A stretch of 64,000 bases of DNA from Anaerostipes sp. 992a (GCF_001940245.1 NZ_MJIG01000004.1:1240001-1304000); one strand, 5' to 3'; counted from the first letter of the stretch, positions 53,233-62,916 are shown. Notes: generated by a model not told the origin, from the sequence alone. Numbers and translations are program-made.

Positions 53233-53286
53233 TTATTCGATAATTGTAGCTACACGTCCAGATCCTACTGTACGTCCACCTTCACG
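53233..53286 (-). pseudogene. tuf: 3' end of tuf (EF-Tu), cut by the mobile element
   Basis: Seventeen codons read REGGRTVGSGRVATIIE then TAA, the universal C-terminus of bacterial EF-Tu. Upstream codons (expected FAI and so on) are lost at 53287, where unrelated sequence begins. With the intact terminator downstream, this is the original end of a tuf gene separated from its body by insertion. The body would lie beyond the right edge if the element restored the gene there. Confidence 0.88.
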
Positions 53287-53405
53287 ATATCAGACCGGTG
53301 TATTGCGGTATACGAATAGTGATTTTTTATGTGATTTGTGTGGAAAAATCCGGATTTTCCGTTGTGTCCGTGTGGTTTTCCGGAATTTTTGTTATCATAG
53401 TGTTA

Positions 53406-53714
53406 TCACTGTATTTTTAGTTTTTCTGGCATATTTTTTCTTACATTCGTAATCTCTTTATTTAAATCTTTTATATATTCTTTACACACATCTATATATA
53501 ATCCTGTTTTATATTCTGGTTTTTCCAAAAACTGTAATTCAATTGGATACTTTGTAATCTCCGTAAGTAACTTTACAAATATACTTTTCAAATTATTTTG
53601 ACTCTCATCATCATTAAGACATACTTCTGCAGCTTCTTCAAAGCCAAATACTAAATAATCTTTATTTTCTCTTTTCTCCAAATGTACATTAATCACTTTG
53701 CTTTCCTGATTCAT
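53406..53714 (-). CDS. Hypothetical partner of the PHP-AAA ATPase
   Basis: A 102-aa protein not recognised, with mixed alpha/beta character (VHLEKRENKDYLVFGFEEAA, then YKTGLYIDVCKEYI). The ATG at 53714 follows GGAAGGA. It overlaps the end of the ATPase gene by 26 bp, so the two are probably coupled. This arrangement recalls two-gene defence modules, without direct proof. Confidence 0.55.
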   Translation of the reverse strand: MNQESKVINVHLEKRENKDYLVFGFEEAAEVCLNDDESQNNLKSIFVKLLTEITKYPIELQFLEKPEYKTGLYIDVCKEYIKDLNKEITNVRKNMPEKLKIQ

Positions 53715-55827
53715 AAATATCCTTCCTATCATAAAATGCATTTTTACCGCCCTCAAGAGTATGCATACTTTCTTGAGTCCAGTTTTTAGTGTCTGTTTCA
53801 TCATTTATATTTCTAAGTTCATCATAAAAAGGATTACCAATATACGTTTTATATACTCCATTCTCATGAGTTCTTAGTATACTAATATACGGAAGTGTGC
53901 CAACTGCAATATTAGCATTATGTGTTGCTATAATTACTGTTTTTCTCCGTTTTGCAAGATCAGTTAACCTCGGAAGTATATTAGATGTTATATATGAATT
54001 TCCCATTCCCAGCTCCGGTTCATCTAAAATATATACATCACTTTCTGAATCCAATAATTTTTGCATCAGTAGAATTCCCCGTTCTCCATTAGACGGTCTG
54101 TAAATTTCTCCATTTTCTAATGCAGTTTCTTTAGATACTCCTATAAAAGCTCCTATATCTTTAATTCCATCATCATAGAATTCTTGAAACTTTAATACTT
54201 CTTCTGATATATTCTCCACTAGGATAACTTTCTTTATCCCATCTATTACAAGTTTACAATTTCTTAATACAGTTATTCCCTGTTTAAATTCATCTGTACG
54301 TGATTCTTTGGTTAGCATTCTGTATCGTGTTTGAATATAAATATCACCTTTTTCCTCAAGGTTTCCCAAATATTCTTTTTCAACCTTATCCGCAGCAGAA
54401 AATGCACTACATATTTCCTCTACATTTTCAAACAACTTAAACCGCTCCATGGCAAAATCATAAAACCCTACACTGCTCGGTTTAGATATTGTGTCAGAAC
54501 ATTTGTCCGCTATTGCTTTTATCTTATCAATGCTCCAATTTGTAAGTTTAATACTTTTATCACTGTTCCACTTTTGCATTTTTGCATCATTTATATTTTC
54601 ACATAATTTTTCCAATAACAACATTAAAGTTGTACTGTCTTGCTCATCTAAATATTTTCCTATATCAATTTTTTCAAATGTAGATTCTGTGAATTCTTTC
54701 AAATATTTATAATCGGATTCAAGTTTTCGGTCACGCATTCCCTCCTCTATATGTACACACTCTGTTATTTTCATTCTCCCTTTATTTTTATTGTTATCTT
54801 TTGTTTCCATCCAACTTATATATTTTTCAAAAGATGTTGGTAATTCCTCTTTCCAGTTATAAATGTCGATGAACTGTTGTCTCATACTATCCAATTGAAG
54901 CTTCTCGGGTGTGGCTATTACATCATTAACTTTTAACATTTTTGAAAAATCTGCATCTTTTTCATTGCCTTTGTAACTTTCCATTGCAATTCCATTTTCG
55001 ATATAATATTTCTTCAAAGATTCAAGGATTTCGGTTTTTCCCGTTCCCTTCTGCCCGAAAATAATATTAATATCTTCATAAAAAGGTAATTTAAAGTTTA
55101 CTCTTTTATATGGCGATACAGGAATCTCCTTTTTTCGTTTTTGATTGAGCAATGTATCTATAATTTGTACATCCTTTTTCGCTAACAAGCAAAATTGCTC
55201 AAATGTTTGTACTGGCAATCTTATATCTGCAAACTTGCTGTTTTCATACTTATCCCAATCCTGTACATCACTTCCTATAATAACACTATAATCAAAATTG
55301 GAAAAAACTCCAAGACTTCGATAATCAGATGTTTCCTTAAATAATCGACTAGAATCGGGTAATAATTCCCCTAATTCCTGAATATCCTCATCTGAAAGTT
55401 TAGGTTCTTTATGAAAATGTGGTATATAAATACAATCACATTTTCCTAACATTTCATATACTTTTTTCACACTAATTTGAAATGTATTTACATCTTCATC
55501 TTTAATCAATTCCTGTACTTGAGTATTAAACAGCTCAACATTTTTAGGATTAGCGATTACTATCAAATGTCCTCTTTTACAATTTCCCTTTTAATCTGCT
55601 TTTCCTATAATATCAAGTTCTACTCCCGGCCATATATCACAATATCCTTCTGTAACATCTTTAAATTCTTTGTACTGCGTATAATCAAATTGATTATGAT
55701 TTGTTATTGCAACAATTTTAACCTCCGCTTCAATAACCTTCTGAAAGAATTTATCCTTGGTAACATTTCTTGTATAAGCATCTCCTGTTTTTACCTTCTT
55801 TGTATGACAATGTAAATCAATTCTCAT
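53689..55827 (-). pseudogene. PHP-AAA ATPase (TrlF-like) gene with in-frame stop
   Basis: The reading frame starts at 55827 with a PHP phosphoesterase domain (MRIDLHCHTKK, ITNHNQFD, PGVELDIIG). It meets TAA at 55591-55593 and continues in the same frame (KRGHLIVIANPKN) through the rest of the PHP domain (IPHFHKEP). An ABC-like ATPase follows: Walker A FGQKGTGKTE, signature-like SNGERGI, Walker B VYILDEPELG, then ATHNANIA. The stop splits the PHP metal site, so the full protein would need readthrough. A TTG at 55566 could start a 625-aa ATPase part. Such PHP-ATPase proteins occur in defence islands. Confidence 0.7.
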
Positions 55828-55958
55828 AATTGCCTCCCCATCTCAGGCAGGTATAAATGTTTTTAATCTATAACCATACCCCATTCATCCCAAAATCCAC
55901 CATTTTTTAAGCCTTGTAAAATATTTAGCATACTGTATTTTTCTATTCAGATACCATC

Positions 55959-56132
55959 TTAATTTGCACTATCTATGCTAACCGAAACAACAAAGTGCTT
56001 GACATTCACAAGTGTTTGCTGTTTACACTTCGGACAGTAGAGTGGAAAGTTCTTTAATTCGGTATCTTCTTGCATTATCGTTCGGGTTTTATTTCCACAG
56101 ATAGGACATAGAACCCATTTTATAGTTTCCAT
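55959..56132 (-). CDS. Cysteine-rich KTR-domain protein
   Basis: A 57-aa protein with two CxxC pairs (CPICGNKTR and CPKCKQ) and the KTR motif, typical of small proteins carried on clostridial integrative elements near resistance genes. It resembles a zinc ribbon. The function is unknown. It lies between the MATE gene and the PHP-AAA gene. Confidence 0.8.
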   Translation of the reverse strand: METIKWVLCPICGNKTRTIMQEDTELKNFPLYCPKCKQQTLVNVKHFVVSVSIDSAN

Positions 56133-56260
56133 ATTTTTCTCAATCCTTACTTCTAAATATTATCCTACTAAATTTATAAAATTTATCGCAACGGTTTTTA
56201 AGTTTTTGCTTCTTGATTACTTAACGGCGGAAAAAGAATGTTTTCACATAGGGCTGTTGT

Positions 56261-57616
56261 TTACATGTCATTTTTTTGTTTTTTTAATTCTATACCCACC
56301 AGTACAACAGATAGCATAAACGCTGAAAAATCAGCAACAGGTCCCGCAAGCAATACTCCCATAATTCCGAAACGAAGCGGGAGCAGCAGGGTAAGCGGAA
56401 TCAACACAAAGGTCTGCCTTGTTAATGCCAACAGAGCACCTTTTAACGATTTTCCTATTGCGGTAAAAAAACTGGAAGAAAGCAACTGCACACCATTTAC
56501 CAACACCATGAAAAGATAGGTACGCATGAACAAAACAGCAAATTCAAAATACAGCTCGTCCCCATCTCCGAATAGCGAAATGATAGATTGCGGGAAAAAT
56601 TGAAATGCGATGAAAGCAATTGTGGAAACAACAAGGTTCCATTTTACCGCAAGCAGGTAAGCCTCCCGTACACGATGGTATTGCCTTGCCCCATAGTTGA
56701 AGCCGATAATCGGCTGTGTTCCCTGCGAGATTCCTACAACAATCGCAAGGATTATGGCATTTGTTTTCATAACGATTCCGCAAGCAGCTAATGGAATATC
56801 TGTTCCATATTTTGTTAATGCGCCGTAATAAGTCAACGAATTGTACTGAATGATTTGAATCACGGTAACTGCAATCTGGTTTGAGCTGCTGCTGATTCCC
56901 ATGCTGCAAATTTTCATACTTTCTTTGATGTCCAATAAAAACGACTCTTTTTCAAAATGGATTGTTTGGAAACGCCATAGATAACGGAGTGCGAGTATGA
57001 AGGAAAAAATTTGCCCAATAACTGTTGCCCAAGCTGCGCCGGCAATCCCCCAATCGCAAGCAAAAATAAAAATAGGGTCAAGAATGGTATTGATAATAGC
57101 TCCCATAACCATGCAAACCATTGAATACTTTGGTTTTCCATCTGCTCGAATCAAATTGCTCATACCATTCGTTACAATAAGAAACGGCATTCCAATCAAT
57201 GTTATGCTGGCATACTGCTTTGCATATGGAAATACATCTGTCGTTGCCCCAAATGCCTTTAGGAGCAAAGACAGAAAAGCTTCACCAACCAACAAATAAA
57301 TAATTCCGAAAATCCCCATCAGAACAATACCATTTCCCGCTGCTTTGGCGGCAGCTTTCGGCTCTTTGCGTCCAAGACAGAGGGAAACACGGGAAGCACT
57401 GCCAATTCCAACCAGCAGTGCAATAGCAAGGCAGATGGTAGAGAACGGGTAGGCAACATTGGTTGCTGCATTTCCCAGATAACCGACCCCTTGACCAATA
57501 AAAATCTGATCCACAATATTGTAGATTGAGCCGACAAGAGACGCCATAATACTGGGAATGGCAAAATCTTTCAACAGTTTTGAAATTTTTTCATATCCTA
57601 GGGGATTCTCAGTCAT
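56261..57616 (-). CDS. MATE-family efflux transporter
   Basis: A 451-aa MATE protein with 12 membrane helices in two halves, similar to MepA-type pumps (LLKDFAIPSIMASLVGSIYNIVDQIFIG at the N-terminus, GTQPIIGFNYGA in the second half). It exports drugs or toxic cations using Na+ or H+ gradients. The ATG at 57616 overlaps the MarR stop. It is controlled from the MarR promoter and is likely resistance cargo of the element. Confidence 0.92.
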   Translation of the reverse strand: MTENPLGYEKISKLLKDFAIPSIMASLVGSIYNIVDQIFIGQGVGYLGNAATNVAYPFSTICLAIALLVGIGSASRVSLCLGRKEPKAAAKAAGNGIVLMGIFGIIYLLVGEAFLSLLLKAFGATTDVFPYAKQYASITLIGMPFLIVTNGMSNLIRADGKPKYSMVCMVMGAIINTILDPIFIFACDWGIAGAAWATVIGQIFSFILALRYLWRFQTIHFEKESFLLDIKESMKICSMGISSSSNQIAVTVIQIIQYNSLTYYGALTKYGTDIPLAACGIVMKTNAIILAIVVGISQGTQPIIGFNYGARQYHRVREAYLLAVKWNLVVSTIAFIAFQFFPQSIISLFGDGDELYFEFAVLFMRTYLFMVLVNGVQLLSSSFFTAIGKSLKGALLALTRQTFVLIPLTLLLPLRFGIMGVLLAGPVADFSAFMLSVVLVGIELKKQKNDM

Positions 57617-58058
57617 TAAATTCATCCCCCTTTCTTTCTATACGGAGTTCCGCTGTAATATTTTCACCTGCCTGAATCAGCAAATCAATAAAGAGGTTTT
57701 TATCAGATTCCCTGAAGCCTTGCAATAAAAGAGCTTCTGTCTTTTCACATACCGTCTGTATCTCATCAATTACAGACAGCGCACGTTCCGTAGGATACAG
57801 CTTACACGTCCGCTTATCCTTATCATTTGGGGAACGCATAATCATTCCCTGCTTTTCTAATGCCGCAACTGTCCGTACAATATTGCTCGGATGAACATAA
57901 AACATATCCATTAAAGAATCCTGTAAAATGCCAGGCGAACGACAGATTTTAATCAAAAACATATATTGGCTGTTGTTGATTCCAAAGGGGGCAAGCTGTT
58001 TATCCAAATAGATTTTGTAAAATCGGTCTGTTACTGAAAGCCATTTTAATAGTTTCAT
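57609..58058 (-). CDS. MarR-family repressor of the MATE pump
   Basis: A 149-aa MarR regulator with a helix-turn-helix and wing (VHPSNIVRTVAALEKQGMIMR, SPNDKDKRTCKLYPTE). The ATG at 58058 follows AGGAGG. It is coupled to the MATE gene by 8-bp overlap, and a TGCGTGCGCACGCA palindrome covers its promoter. It probably represses the pump until a ligand binds, like MepR. Confidence 0.9.
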   Translation of the reverse strand: MKLLKWLSVTDRFYKIYLDKQLAPFGINNSQYMFLIKICRSPGILQDSLMDMFYVHPSNIVRTVAALEKQGMIMRSPNDKDKRTCKLYPTERALSVIDEIQTVCEKTEALLLQGFRESDKNLFIDLLIQAGENITAELRIERKGDEFND

Positions 58059-58083
58059 AGATATATTCCTCCTAACCACCAGT

Positions 58084-58112
58084 ATTATAATACAATATGC
58101 GTGCGCACGCAA
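58084..58112 (-). promoter_or_regulatory. MarR-MATE promoter with palindromic operator
   Basis: TTGCGT (58107-58112), a 17-bp spacer and TATAAT (58084-58089) on the minus strand. The perfect palindrome TGCGTGCGCACGCA (58098-58111) spans the -35 box and spacer. Confidence 0.85.
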
Positions 58113-58146
58113 TTACTTTTAACATTATATCTGCCGCTTTGTCCTC

Positions 58147-58521
58147 CTAAACACAAATCAATTCTACATCTATAATCTCTACTGCTCTGCTACGAATATT
58201 ATTCATTTTCCTAACCCATTCCATCTGATCCTGCATCTTCAGTTTTTCTGTCACGCCCCACTGCTCAGCCATCTGTTCCACCAGCATTTCAACTTTTTCT
58301 CTCGCTTCTTTATCGACCTGATTCAAATGCTCCGTCAATTTCCCGGTAAGTACCAGATACTGATACCTTGCACTCCTGTGTTCCTTCAGAAACTGTTTTC
58401 GCATTATTCCATATTTCCCATATGTAGGTTCTTCCTCATTGATTTCCAGATCCGGCAGATAATAATCTCCATGCAATGTGTAGCTCAGTCCGTTCTTTTC
58501 ATCATAAATCTGTTTCTTCAT
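58147..58521 (-). CDS. tnpV: TnpV transposon-encoded protein
   Basis: A 124-aa protein with the TnpV pattern of clostridial transposons: LSYTLHGDYYLPDLEI, YGKYGIMRKQFLKEHRSARY and LTEHLNQVDKEA. Its function is unknown; it is a marker of mobilizable elements. It follows the Mob gene by 4 nt. Confidence 0.88.
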   Translation of the reverse strand: MKKQIYDEKNGLSYTLHGDYYLPDLEINEEEPTYGKYGIMRKQFLKEHRSARYQYLVLTGKLTEHLNQVDKEAREKVEMLVEQMAEQWGVTEKLKMQDQMEWVRKMNNIRSRAVEIIDVELICV

Positions 58522-58525
58522 ATTC

Positions 58526-59941
58526 TTACAACTCCATTCCTCTGTATTTTGCTTTGTTCTTTTTTATCTGTGCATTGTATTCTTCACTTTGTTCTTTCGC
58601 CCATGGTATGCGATCACTTATTTTTTTCGGCATTTGTTCTTTCTGCTTTTTCGCTTCAAGTTCCGCCTGCATCCGGATATCGTCCTGCACCAGTCGTTCT
58701 ACCATATCTTTCCCCAACATGCGTAAAAGTCGGTTATATCTGTCTGCAATTCCCTGCAGAATTTCTTTCTCACCGGATAATTTCTGATAATCCTTCTGAA
58801 CTTCTGCCAGTTCCTTTTTAGTGTTCTCGTGCTCCTGCTTTTTCTTCTGAAACTTACTTTTCCACTTATCTCTTTCTCTGGTAAGTTCTTTAACCTGTGC
58901 AGCCATCGCACCAATTTTATTCTTCATTTCAATGAACAAGGGTTTTATTTTCTTATCCCGATAAGTTACCGCACGTTCCAATGCTGTAGCTTCCGGCAAA
59001 AATGTTTTGATCATTCCATATTCTTTTATTTCCTTACTGACATTATCCATCACCGGTTGCAGGAATTCTCTTCTGTCCTCCAGTTTTTTCAATTCCGTTT
59101 CTGCTTTCTCAGCACGTCTTTCCGCTGTTTCTTTATCTTTCTGGAACTGAATTTTTTCTTCTTCCAGTAATTTAATATCTGCCCTTGCGTCCGCAATCTG
59201 AGAAGTCAATCCTTCATTCTCCGCTGTCAGATATTCCTTTTTCTGTTCCAGTTCCTGCACTTCCTTCTTACGCTCTTTCTTCTTGAAATTGTAAACATCC
59301 AGATGCTCTTCATGTGTACCTTTCTGTTCCCATTCAATTCCATGTTGCTTTGCGATTTCTGCCAGCACTTCTTTTTCATGATTTATCCACTGATTCAGTT
59401 CTGTATCATGCTTATTTCCACCTTGGAATCCAAGACTTTTCAATGCCTGCTTCAGTGAAACTCTGGTATCCATTCCTTTTCCCTTCCAGTTGGTCACATA
59501 AGGAACAAAGTCAATATGCAGATGCGGAGTAGCTTCGTCCTGATGCAGATAGCAGCTAAATACCCGAAGTGTCGGATTCCGCTTCTGGAAATCTTTCATA
59601 TATTCGTCCAATACCTTTACAGCCAGATTTCCTTCTGTTGTTCCCACTGCCACATCCTCTCGATTTCCAATCTGGAATATCACTTCATGGAACAACTTTT
59701 CCTGTTTGCTCTGTCGGATTTTTTCATAATAATTTGCAATCTGCCGGTCCTTTCTTTTCCCGACATTGTATCTCTCCACAGCATCGTTAAACAGTTCCTT
59801 ATAAACTTCTTTCAGATTCTCATTCTTATAACAAATGTTCAGTTGTACTCTGTCTGGATTTACATTTTCTGCTACAAAATCCCGTCTGTTATGAGCCAGT
59901 GAACCGGCACCGATCATACCACTGATTGTCCGTTTTATCAT
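58526..59941 (-). CDS. Mob/Pre-family relaxase
   Basis: A 471-residue relaxase. The N-terminal domain holds the metal-binding triad HQDEATPHLHIDF (His133, His140, His142) of the Pre/Mob (MobV) family. A long charged coiled coil fills about residues 225-420. It would nick oriT and pilot the strand during transfer by a helper system. The ATG at 59941 follows GAGGTG. The oriT-like region is immediately upstream. Confidence 0.9.
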   Translation of the reverse strand: MIKRTISGMIGAGSLAHNRRDFVAENVNPDRVQLNICYKNENLKEVYKELFNDAVERYNVGKRKDRQIANYYEKIRQSKQEKLFHEVIFQIGNREDVAVGTTEGNLAVKVLDEYMKDFQKRNPTLRVFSCYLHQDEATPHLHIDFVPYVTNWKGKGMDTRVSLKQALKSLGFQGGNKHDTELNQWINHEKEVLAEIAKQHGIEWEQKGTHEEHLDVYNFKKKERKKEVQELEQKKEYLTAENEGLTSQIADARADIKLLEEEKIQFQKDKETAERRAEKAETELKKLEDRREFLQPVMDNVSKEIKEYGMIKTFLPEATALERAVTYRDKKIKPLFIEMKNKIGAMAAQVKELTRERDKWKSKFQKKKQEHENTKKELAEVQKDYQKLSGEKEILQGIADRYNRLLRMLGKDMVERLVQDDIRMQAELEAKKQKEQMPKKISDRIPWAKEQSEEYNAQIKKNKAKYRGMEL

Positions 59942-59969
59942 AAATTTTCTCACCTCTTTTCTGTTTGAG

Positions 59970-60202
59970 TGCCAGATATGGCACATAATTTTTATTTACG
60001 CCAGACATGGCGATATTTAAGAACCTTTCGCCGGATACGATATTTAGGAACCTTCTCGAACATTAGTAGTTCGAGAAGTATCGGGGACAAGCCCCTCTTT
60101 TGTTACTTTTGTCAAAAGTAACGCAAAAGCACTTTCGACAGCCGTACCGTCCATCAAAAGTCCCCTTGCGCCCTGCCGGGGGCATAACGTCCTTATGGAC
60201 GT
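59970..60202. other. Putative oriT region
   Basis: Directly upstream of the Mob gene are several structures. Tandem palindromes TGCCAGATATGGCA (59970-59983) and CGCCAGACATGGCG (59999-60012) come first. A direct repeat CGATATTTARGAACCTT (60011-60027 and 60038-60054) follows. Inverted repeats are TTCTCGAAC/GTTCGAGAA (60053-60077), GTTACTTTT/AAAAGTAAC (60102-60122) and ACGTCC/GGACGT (60187-60202). This density next to a relaxase is characteristic of a transfer origin, but the nick site is unknown. Confidence 0.65.
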
Positions 60203-60238
60203 CTGTTCTGCATCGACCGAAGTGAATCGTAGATCTGT

Positions 60239-60466
60239 TTATTCTGGTATCCTCGCCTGCACATATTCCAGATCTCCACAATAAGGTGTCCCAACCAGAT
60301 ACCATTCTCTTGCTAGATTCATCTCCATTCTGGTCTGTACCCATTCATCATCTACCAGCACTTCCAGTCCTTCTCCACAGTGAAATCCTGTATCAATCCA
60401 TAAATCTGATGATAATAATCCATATCTTCCATTGCTGCTGTTGTATCCTAATCTTCCCTGTTTCAT
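60239..60466 (-). CDS. DUF5348-domain protein
   Basis: A 75-aa protein with the DUF5348 pattern (QGRLGYNSSNGRYGLLSSDL, then REWYLVGTPYCGDLEY). The family is small, beta-rich and common on clostridial integrative elements. A possible role is in regulation or transfer near oriT. AAAGGAG precedes the ATG. Confidence 0.8.
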   Translation of the reverse strand: MKQGRLGYNSSNGRYGLLSSDLWIDTGFHCGEGLEVLVDDEWVQTRMEMNLAREWYLVGTPYCGDLEYVQARIPE

Positions 60467-60488
60467 TATTTTCTGCTCCTTTCCTGTC

Positions 60489-60576
60489 TGTAAACGTAAT
60501 TTGTAAACGGAGCTTAAAAGATTTTAAAAGTTAACTTTTTAAGTTTTTCCATCAAGTTCCGTTTACATCGTTTACA
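60489..60576. repeat. Inverted iteron cluster, possible element origin
   Basis: TGTAAACG occurs at 60489-60496 and 60502-60509, and its complement CGTTTACA at 60560-60567 and 60569-60576. An AT-rich 50-bp core lies between. The inner pair extends to a 10-bp inverted repeat (TGTAAACGGA). It lies just downstream of the VapE-type helicase gene, as expected for a replication origin of such elements. Confidence 0.6.
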
Positions 60577-60583
60577 ATAATCT

Positions 60584-61960
60584 TTACTCAAACGGTATTT
60601 CCAACTGTTCCGGTACTTCCATAAATCCGTCTTTATCTTTCTTCACAGAATCTTCCATACGTTTCCATGACCGCTGTATTCCATATTCCTTTCCGAACCG
60701 ATGTGTACCATGTGGTTTCCAGCCTACAATCGCATTGTTCATAATATTGGCAATTTCTTTACCTTCCCACTGTTTCATTTCTCCGGTTCGATGTAACGCT
60801 TCATCGAACAGAATTCTTGTACATACATAATCGTCATCACAGTCATCAAGAAATGCCTGTATGATTCCGGCATTGGTATCCTCCGGCATAAATTCTTTCT
60901 GCAGACGCTTTGCCTCTTCTTCAATTTCCTTTGTAAATCCTAAGAACACTTTTCCCTGTCGATACAGTACCATTGCCTCTGCCCAGGCCTGTTCAATATA
61001 AGCTTTGCTCTCTGTTTCATTATCCAGAATATGAACTTCTGCTTTTGACATATCTGTCATCACCGGAGCAAATCGTCTGTTTCCGGTTCTGTCCAGAGGA
61101 AGGAAATTCAGATCATTTGATGTTCCGCAAAATACACACTGTCTCGGTCTGTCTTCCGGGTGAACTTCATAAGGCACTTTATAAGTTTCTTTCTGTCTGC
61201 TCAGAAACGATTTTATCTGTTCGATATTCTTTGCTGTGATAGTTGCCTTCATTTCTCCCATTTCGATAATCCAGTGGTTCTGCAGTTTTCTATAAATATT
61301 TTCATCGTCCAGATGATCCAGATTGTCACTGAACCATTCTTCTTTTATCGCCAGATATTTGAAAAACGTAGACTTTCCGGCTCCCTGACTTCCCACCAGG
61401 CACAGCATAATGTCATATTTTATTCCCGGTTCATAAATTCTTGAAATCGCTGCCAGCATGTGCATTTTCATTACTCCGATTGTGTATTTGCTCTTTTCTG
61501 CTCCCAGAAAATGCGGAAGCATATTTTCTATTCTTGGAACCCCGTCCCAGACCAGACTTTCCAGATAATCTCTGATTGGGTGATATTTATTTTCATTGGA
61601 AACAATATCTACTCCTGCTTTGATCACACGCTCACTTGTCAGTTCATAATTTTCTTCCAGATACATTTTCAGATTATTTTCATCAGTATCTGTAACCGTA
61701 GGACTGTTATTTCTCCGTTCCCAGGGCACCTCTTTTACAATGTCCATTCTTCCGGAAAGCTCATTTCGTTTAATCGCTTTTTTCAGTACCGGATCATTTT
61801 GAAGTACGGTTACACAATTTCTGATTGTCTGCTTTGTTCTTCCCTTATCCGTATGCTCCAGCATATTATTGACATCTTCTGTTGTAAGCATCTCCTCGCT
61901 CACAATAGCTTCTAATTCCATCAATGACTTCTCTCTGATATTCGTTAATTCTTTCTTCAA
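60584..61960 (-). CDS. VapE-family (virulence-associated E) helicase-like protein
   Basis: A roughly 458-aa protein with the VapE/D5-like ATPase core: HPIRDYLESLVWDGVPRIE, Walker A GSQGAGKST, EMGEMKATI and the sensor region VFCGTSNDLNFL. VapE domains work with primases in replication of mobile elements and satellites. The TTG start at 61960 is 9 nt after AAGGAGG; an earlier TTG is too close to it. It overlaps the primase gene. Confidence 0.85.
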   Translation of the reverse strand: MKKELTNIREKSLMELEAIVSEEMLTTEDVNNMLEHTDKGRTKQTIRNCVTVLQNDPVLKKAIKRNELSGRMDIVKEVPWERRNNSPTVTDTDENNLKMYLEENYELTSERVIKAGVDIVSNENKYHPIRDYLESLVWDGVPRIENMLPHFLGAEKSKYTIGVMKMHMLAAISRIYEPGIKYDIMLCLVGSQGAGKSTFFKYLAIKEEWFSDNLDHLDDENIYRKLQNHWIIEMGEMKATITAKNIEQIKSFLSRQKETYKVPYEVHPEDRPRQCVFCGTSNDLNFLPLDRTGNRRFAPVMTDMSKAEVHILDNETESKAYIEQAWAEAMVLYRQGKVFLGFTKEIEEEAKRLQKEFMPEDTNAGIIQAFLDDCDDDYVCTRILFDEALHRTGEMKQWEGKEIANIMNNAIVGWKPHGTHRFGKEYGIQRSWKRMEDSVKKDKDGFMEVPEQLEIPFE

Positions 61961-62540
61961 TTCTCTCAACCTCCTTCCTCTTCATCTTGAAAAGCTCTAC
62001 AATTTCTTCTCCTGTTCCAAACATCAGCACGTCCAGATAGTCATTTATCTTTCTTTCGTTTGCCAATGCCTCCGTAAATAACTCGTGCCACTCTTCATCT
62101 GATTCTGGTCTGTAAAACTCTTTCCAGAACTGAATCCATTTCAGATATCTGATCAGCACGTCCGTTGCATATTTCAACCACTGCTCCAGTTTTTCTCTGA
62201 TCATCACAACTTTAGATTGCTTTTGTTTTAAGGGAGCCCTGTTTCGGGGCGTCCTTTCGTATTTGCTTCTGTTTCCGACTTTAATATCCAGTCCAAAATC
62301 TTCTACCAGCTTTTTTGCAGCTTCATACTGTGATAATCCAAATAACCTTGCTGTAAAATCTATCGCATCACCGCCCACTCCACATGCAAAGCAATGATAT
62401 ATTTTATCTGCCTTCATACTTGGGTGTCGGTCTTTATGAAACGGGCAACACGCCATTCCATTTCTTTTTACTTTAATCCCATAATGCTCCGCAGCCTGTC
62501 TCGCTGTCACACATTCTTTTACCTGTTCAAATAATGTCAC
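61866..62540 (-). CDS. CHC2 zinc-finger DNA primase-like protein
   Basis: A 224-aa protein with an N-terminal CHC2 zinc finger (Cys32, His35, Cys50, Cys53) and the DnaG-type continuation GGDAIDFTARLFGLS. There is no TOPRIM domain. The second half (about 100-224) is helical and unassigned. It probably acts with the overlapping VapE-type ATPase in replication of the excised element. Confidence 0.85.
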   Translation of the reverse strand: MTLFEQVKECVTARQAAEHYGIKVKRNGMACCPFHKDRHPSMKADKIYHCFACGVGGDAIDFTARLFGLSQYEAAKKLVEDFGLDIKVGNRSKYERTPRNRAPLKQKQSKVVMIREKLEQWLKYATDVLIRYLKWIQFWKEFYRPESDEEWHELFTEALANERKINDYLDVLMFGTGEEIVELFKMKRKEVERIEERINEYQREVIDGIRSYCERGDAYNRRCQ

Positions 62541-62640
62541 TTATACCTCCTGCCCTTCCGGGCAAGTCTCTGATGAACAGATATTCGGGAATTGTTGTAT
62601 CTTTCAATTCGTGATATACTGAATCTGCCAAGATGGTATA

Positions 62641-62715
62641 TCAGTGAATCTGATTATCAGAGAACTTGCTCAGATATTTTGTCTGGGCTTTTTCTTTTTG
62701 TCTTTCAGTAGTCAT
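62641..62715 (-). CDS. Possible 24-aa peptide
   Basis: A short frame MTTERQKEKAQTKYLSKFSD plus IH-type end has AAGGAG 7 nt before its ATG. It could be a leader or a truncated gene; no family is recognised. Confidence 0.35.
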   Translation of the reverse strand: MTTERQKEKAQTKYLSKFSDNQIH

Positions 62716-62726
62716 AGCTCCACTCC

Positions 62727-62897
62727 TTACACAAATCTCCTTGTAGGAATAATAATGATTTCAAATTTGCTTCCGTCTTCTAATTCAAGAAGAATCACAT
62801 AATCTGAATCTCGATCGGGTAAAATGGAACTTATCTTCAACTTTTTACTGTAGTTAATTGCATCGAATATTTTTCCGACTACTTTCTTTGTTTTCAT
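62727..62897 (-). CDS. Hypothetical 56-aa protein downstream of integrase
   Basis: A small basic protein (KTKKVVGKIFDAINYSKKLK) with a beta-like end (DSDYVILLELEDGSKFEIII). GGAGG lies 11 nt before the ATG. Its size and place after int fit a recombination directionality factor or excisionase, but no helix-turn-helix is evident, so this is a guess. Confidence 0.5.
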   Translation of the reverse strand: MKTKKVVGKIFDAINYSKKLKISSILPDRDSDYVILLELEDGSKFEIIIIPTRRFV

Positions 62898-62916
62898 TTG
62901 CTTCTTTTCCTCCGTA

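Noticed and set aside
53120..53452. 110-aa plus-strand frame over the tuf remnant
   Set aside because: It is antisense to the tuf end and its terminator and has no start signals.
60063..60344. 93-aa minus-strand frame in the oriT region
   Set aside because: It overlaps the DUF5348 gene in another frame and crosses palindromes; there is no ribosome site.
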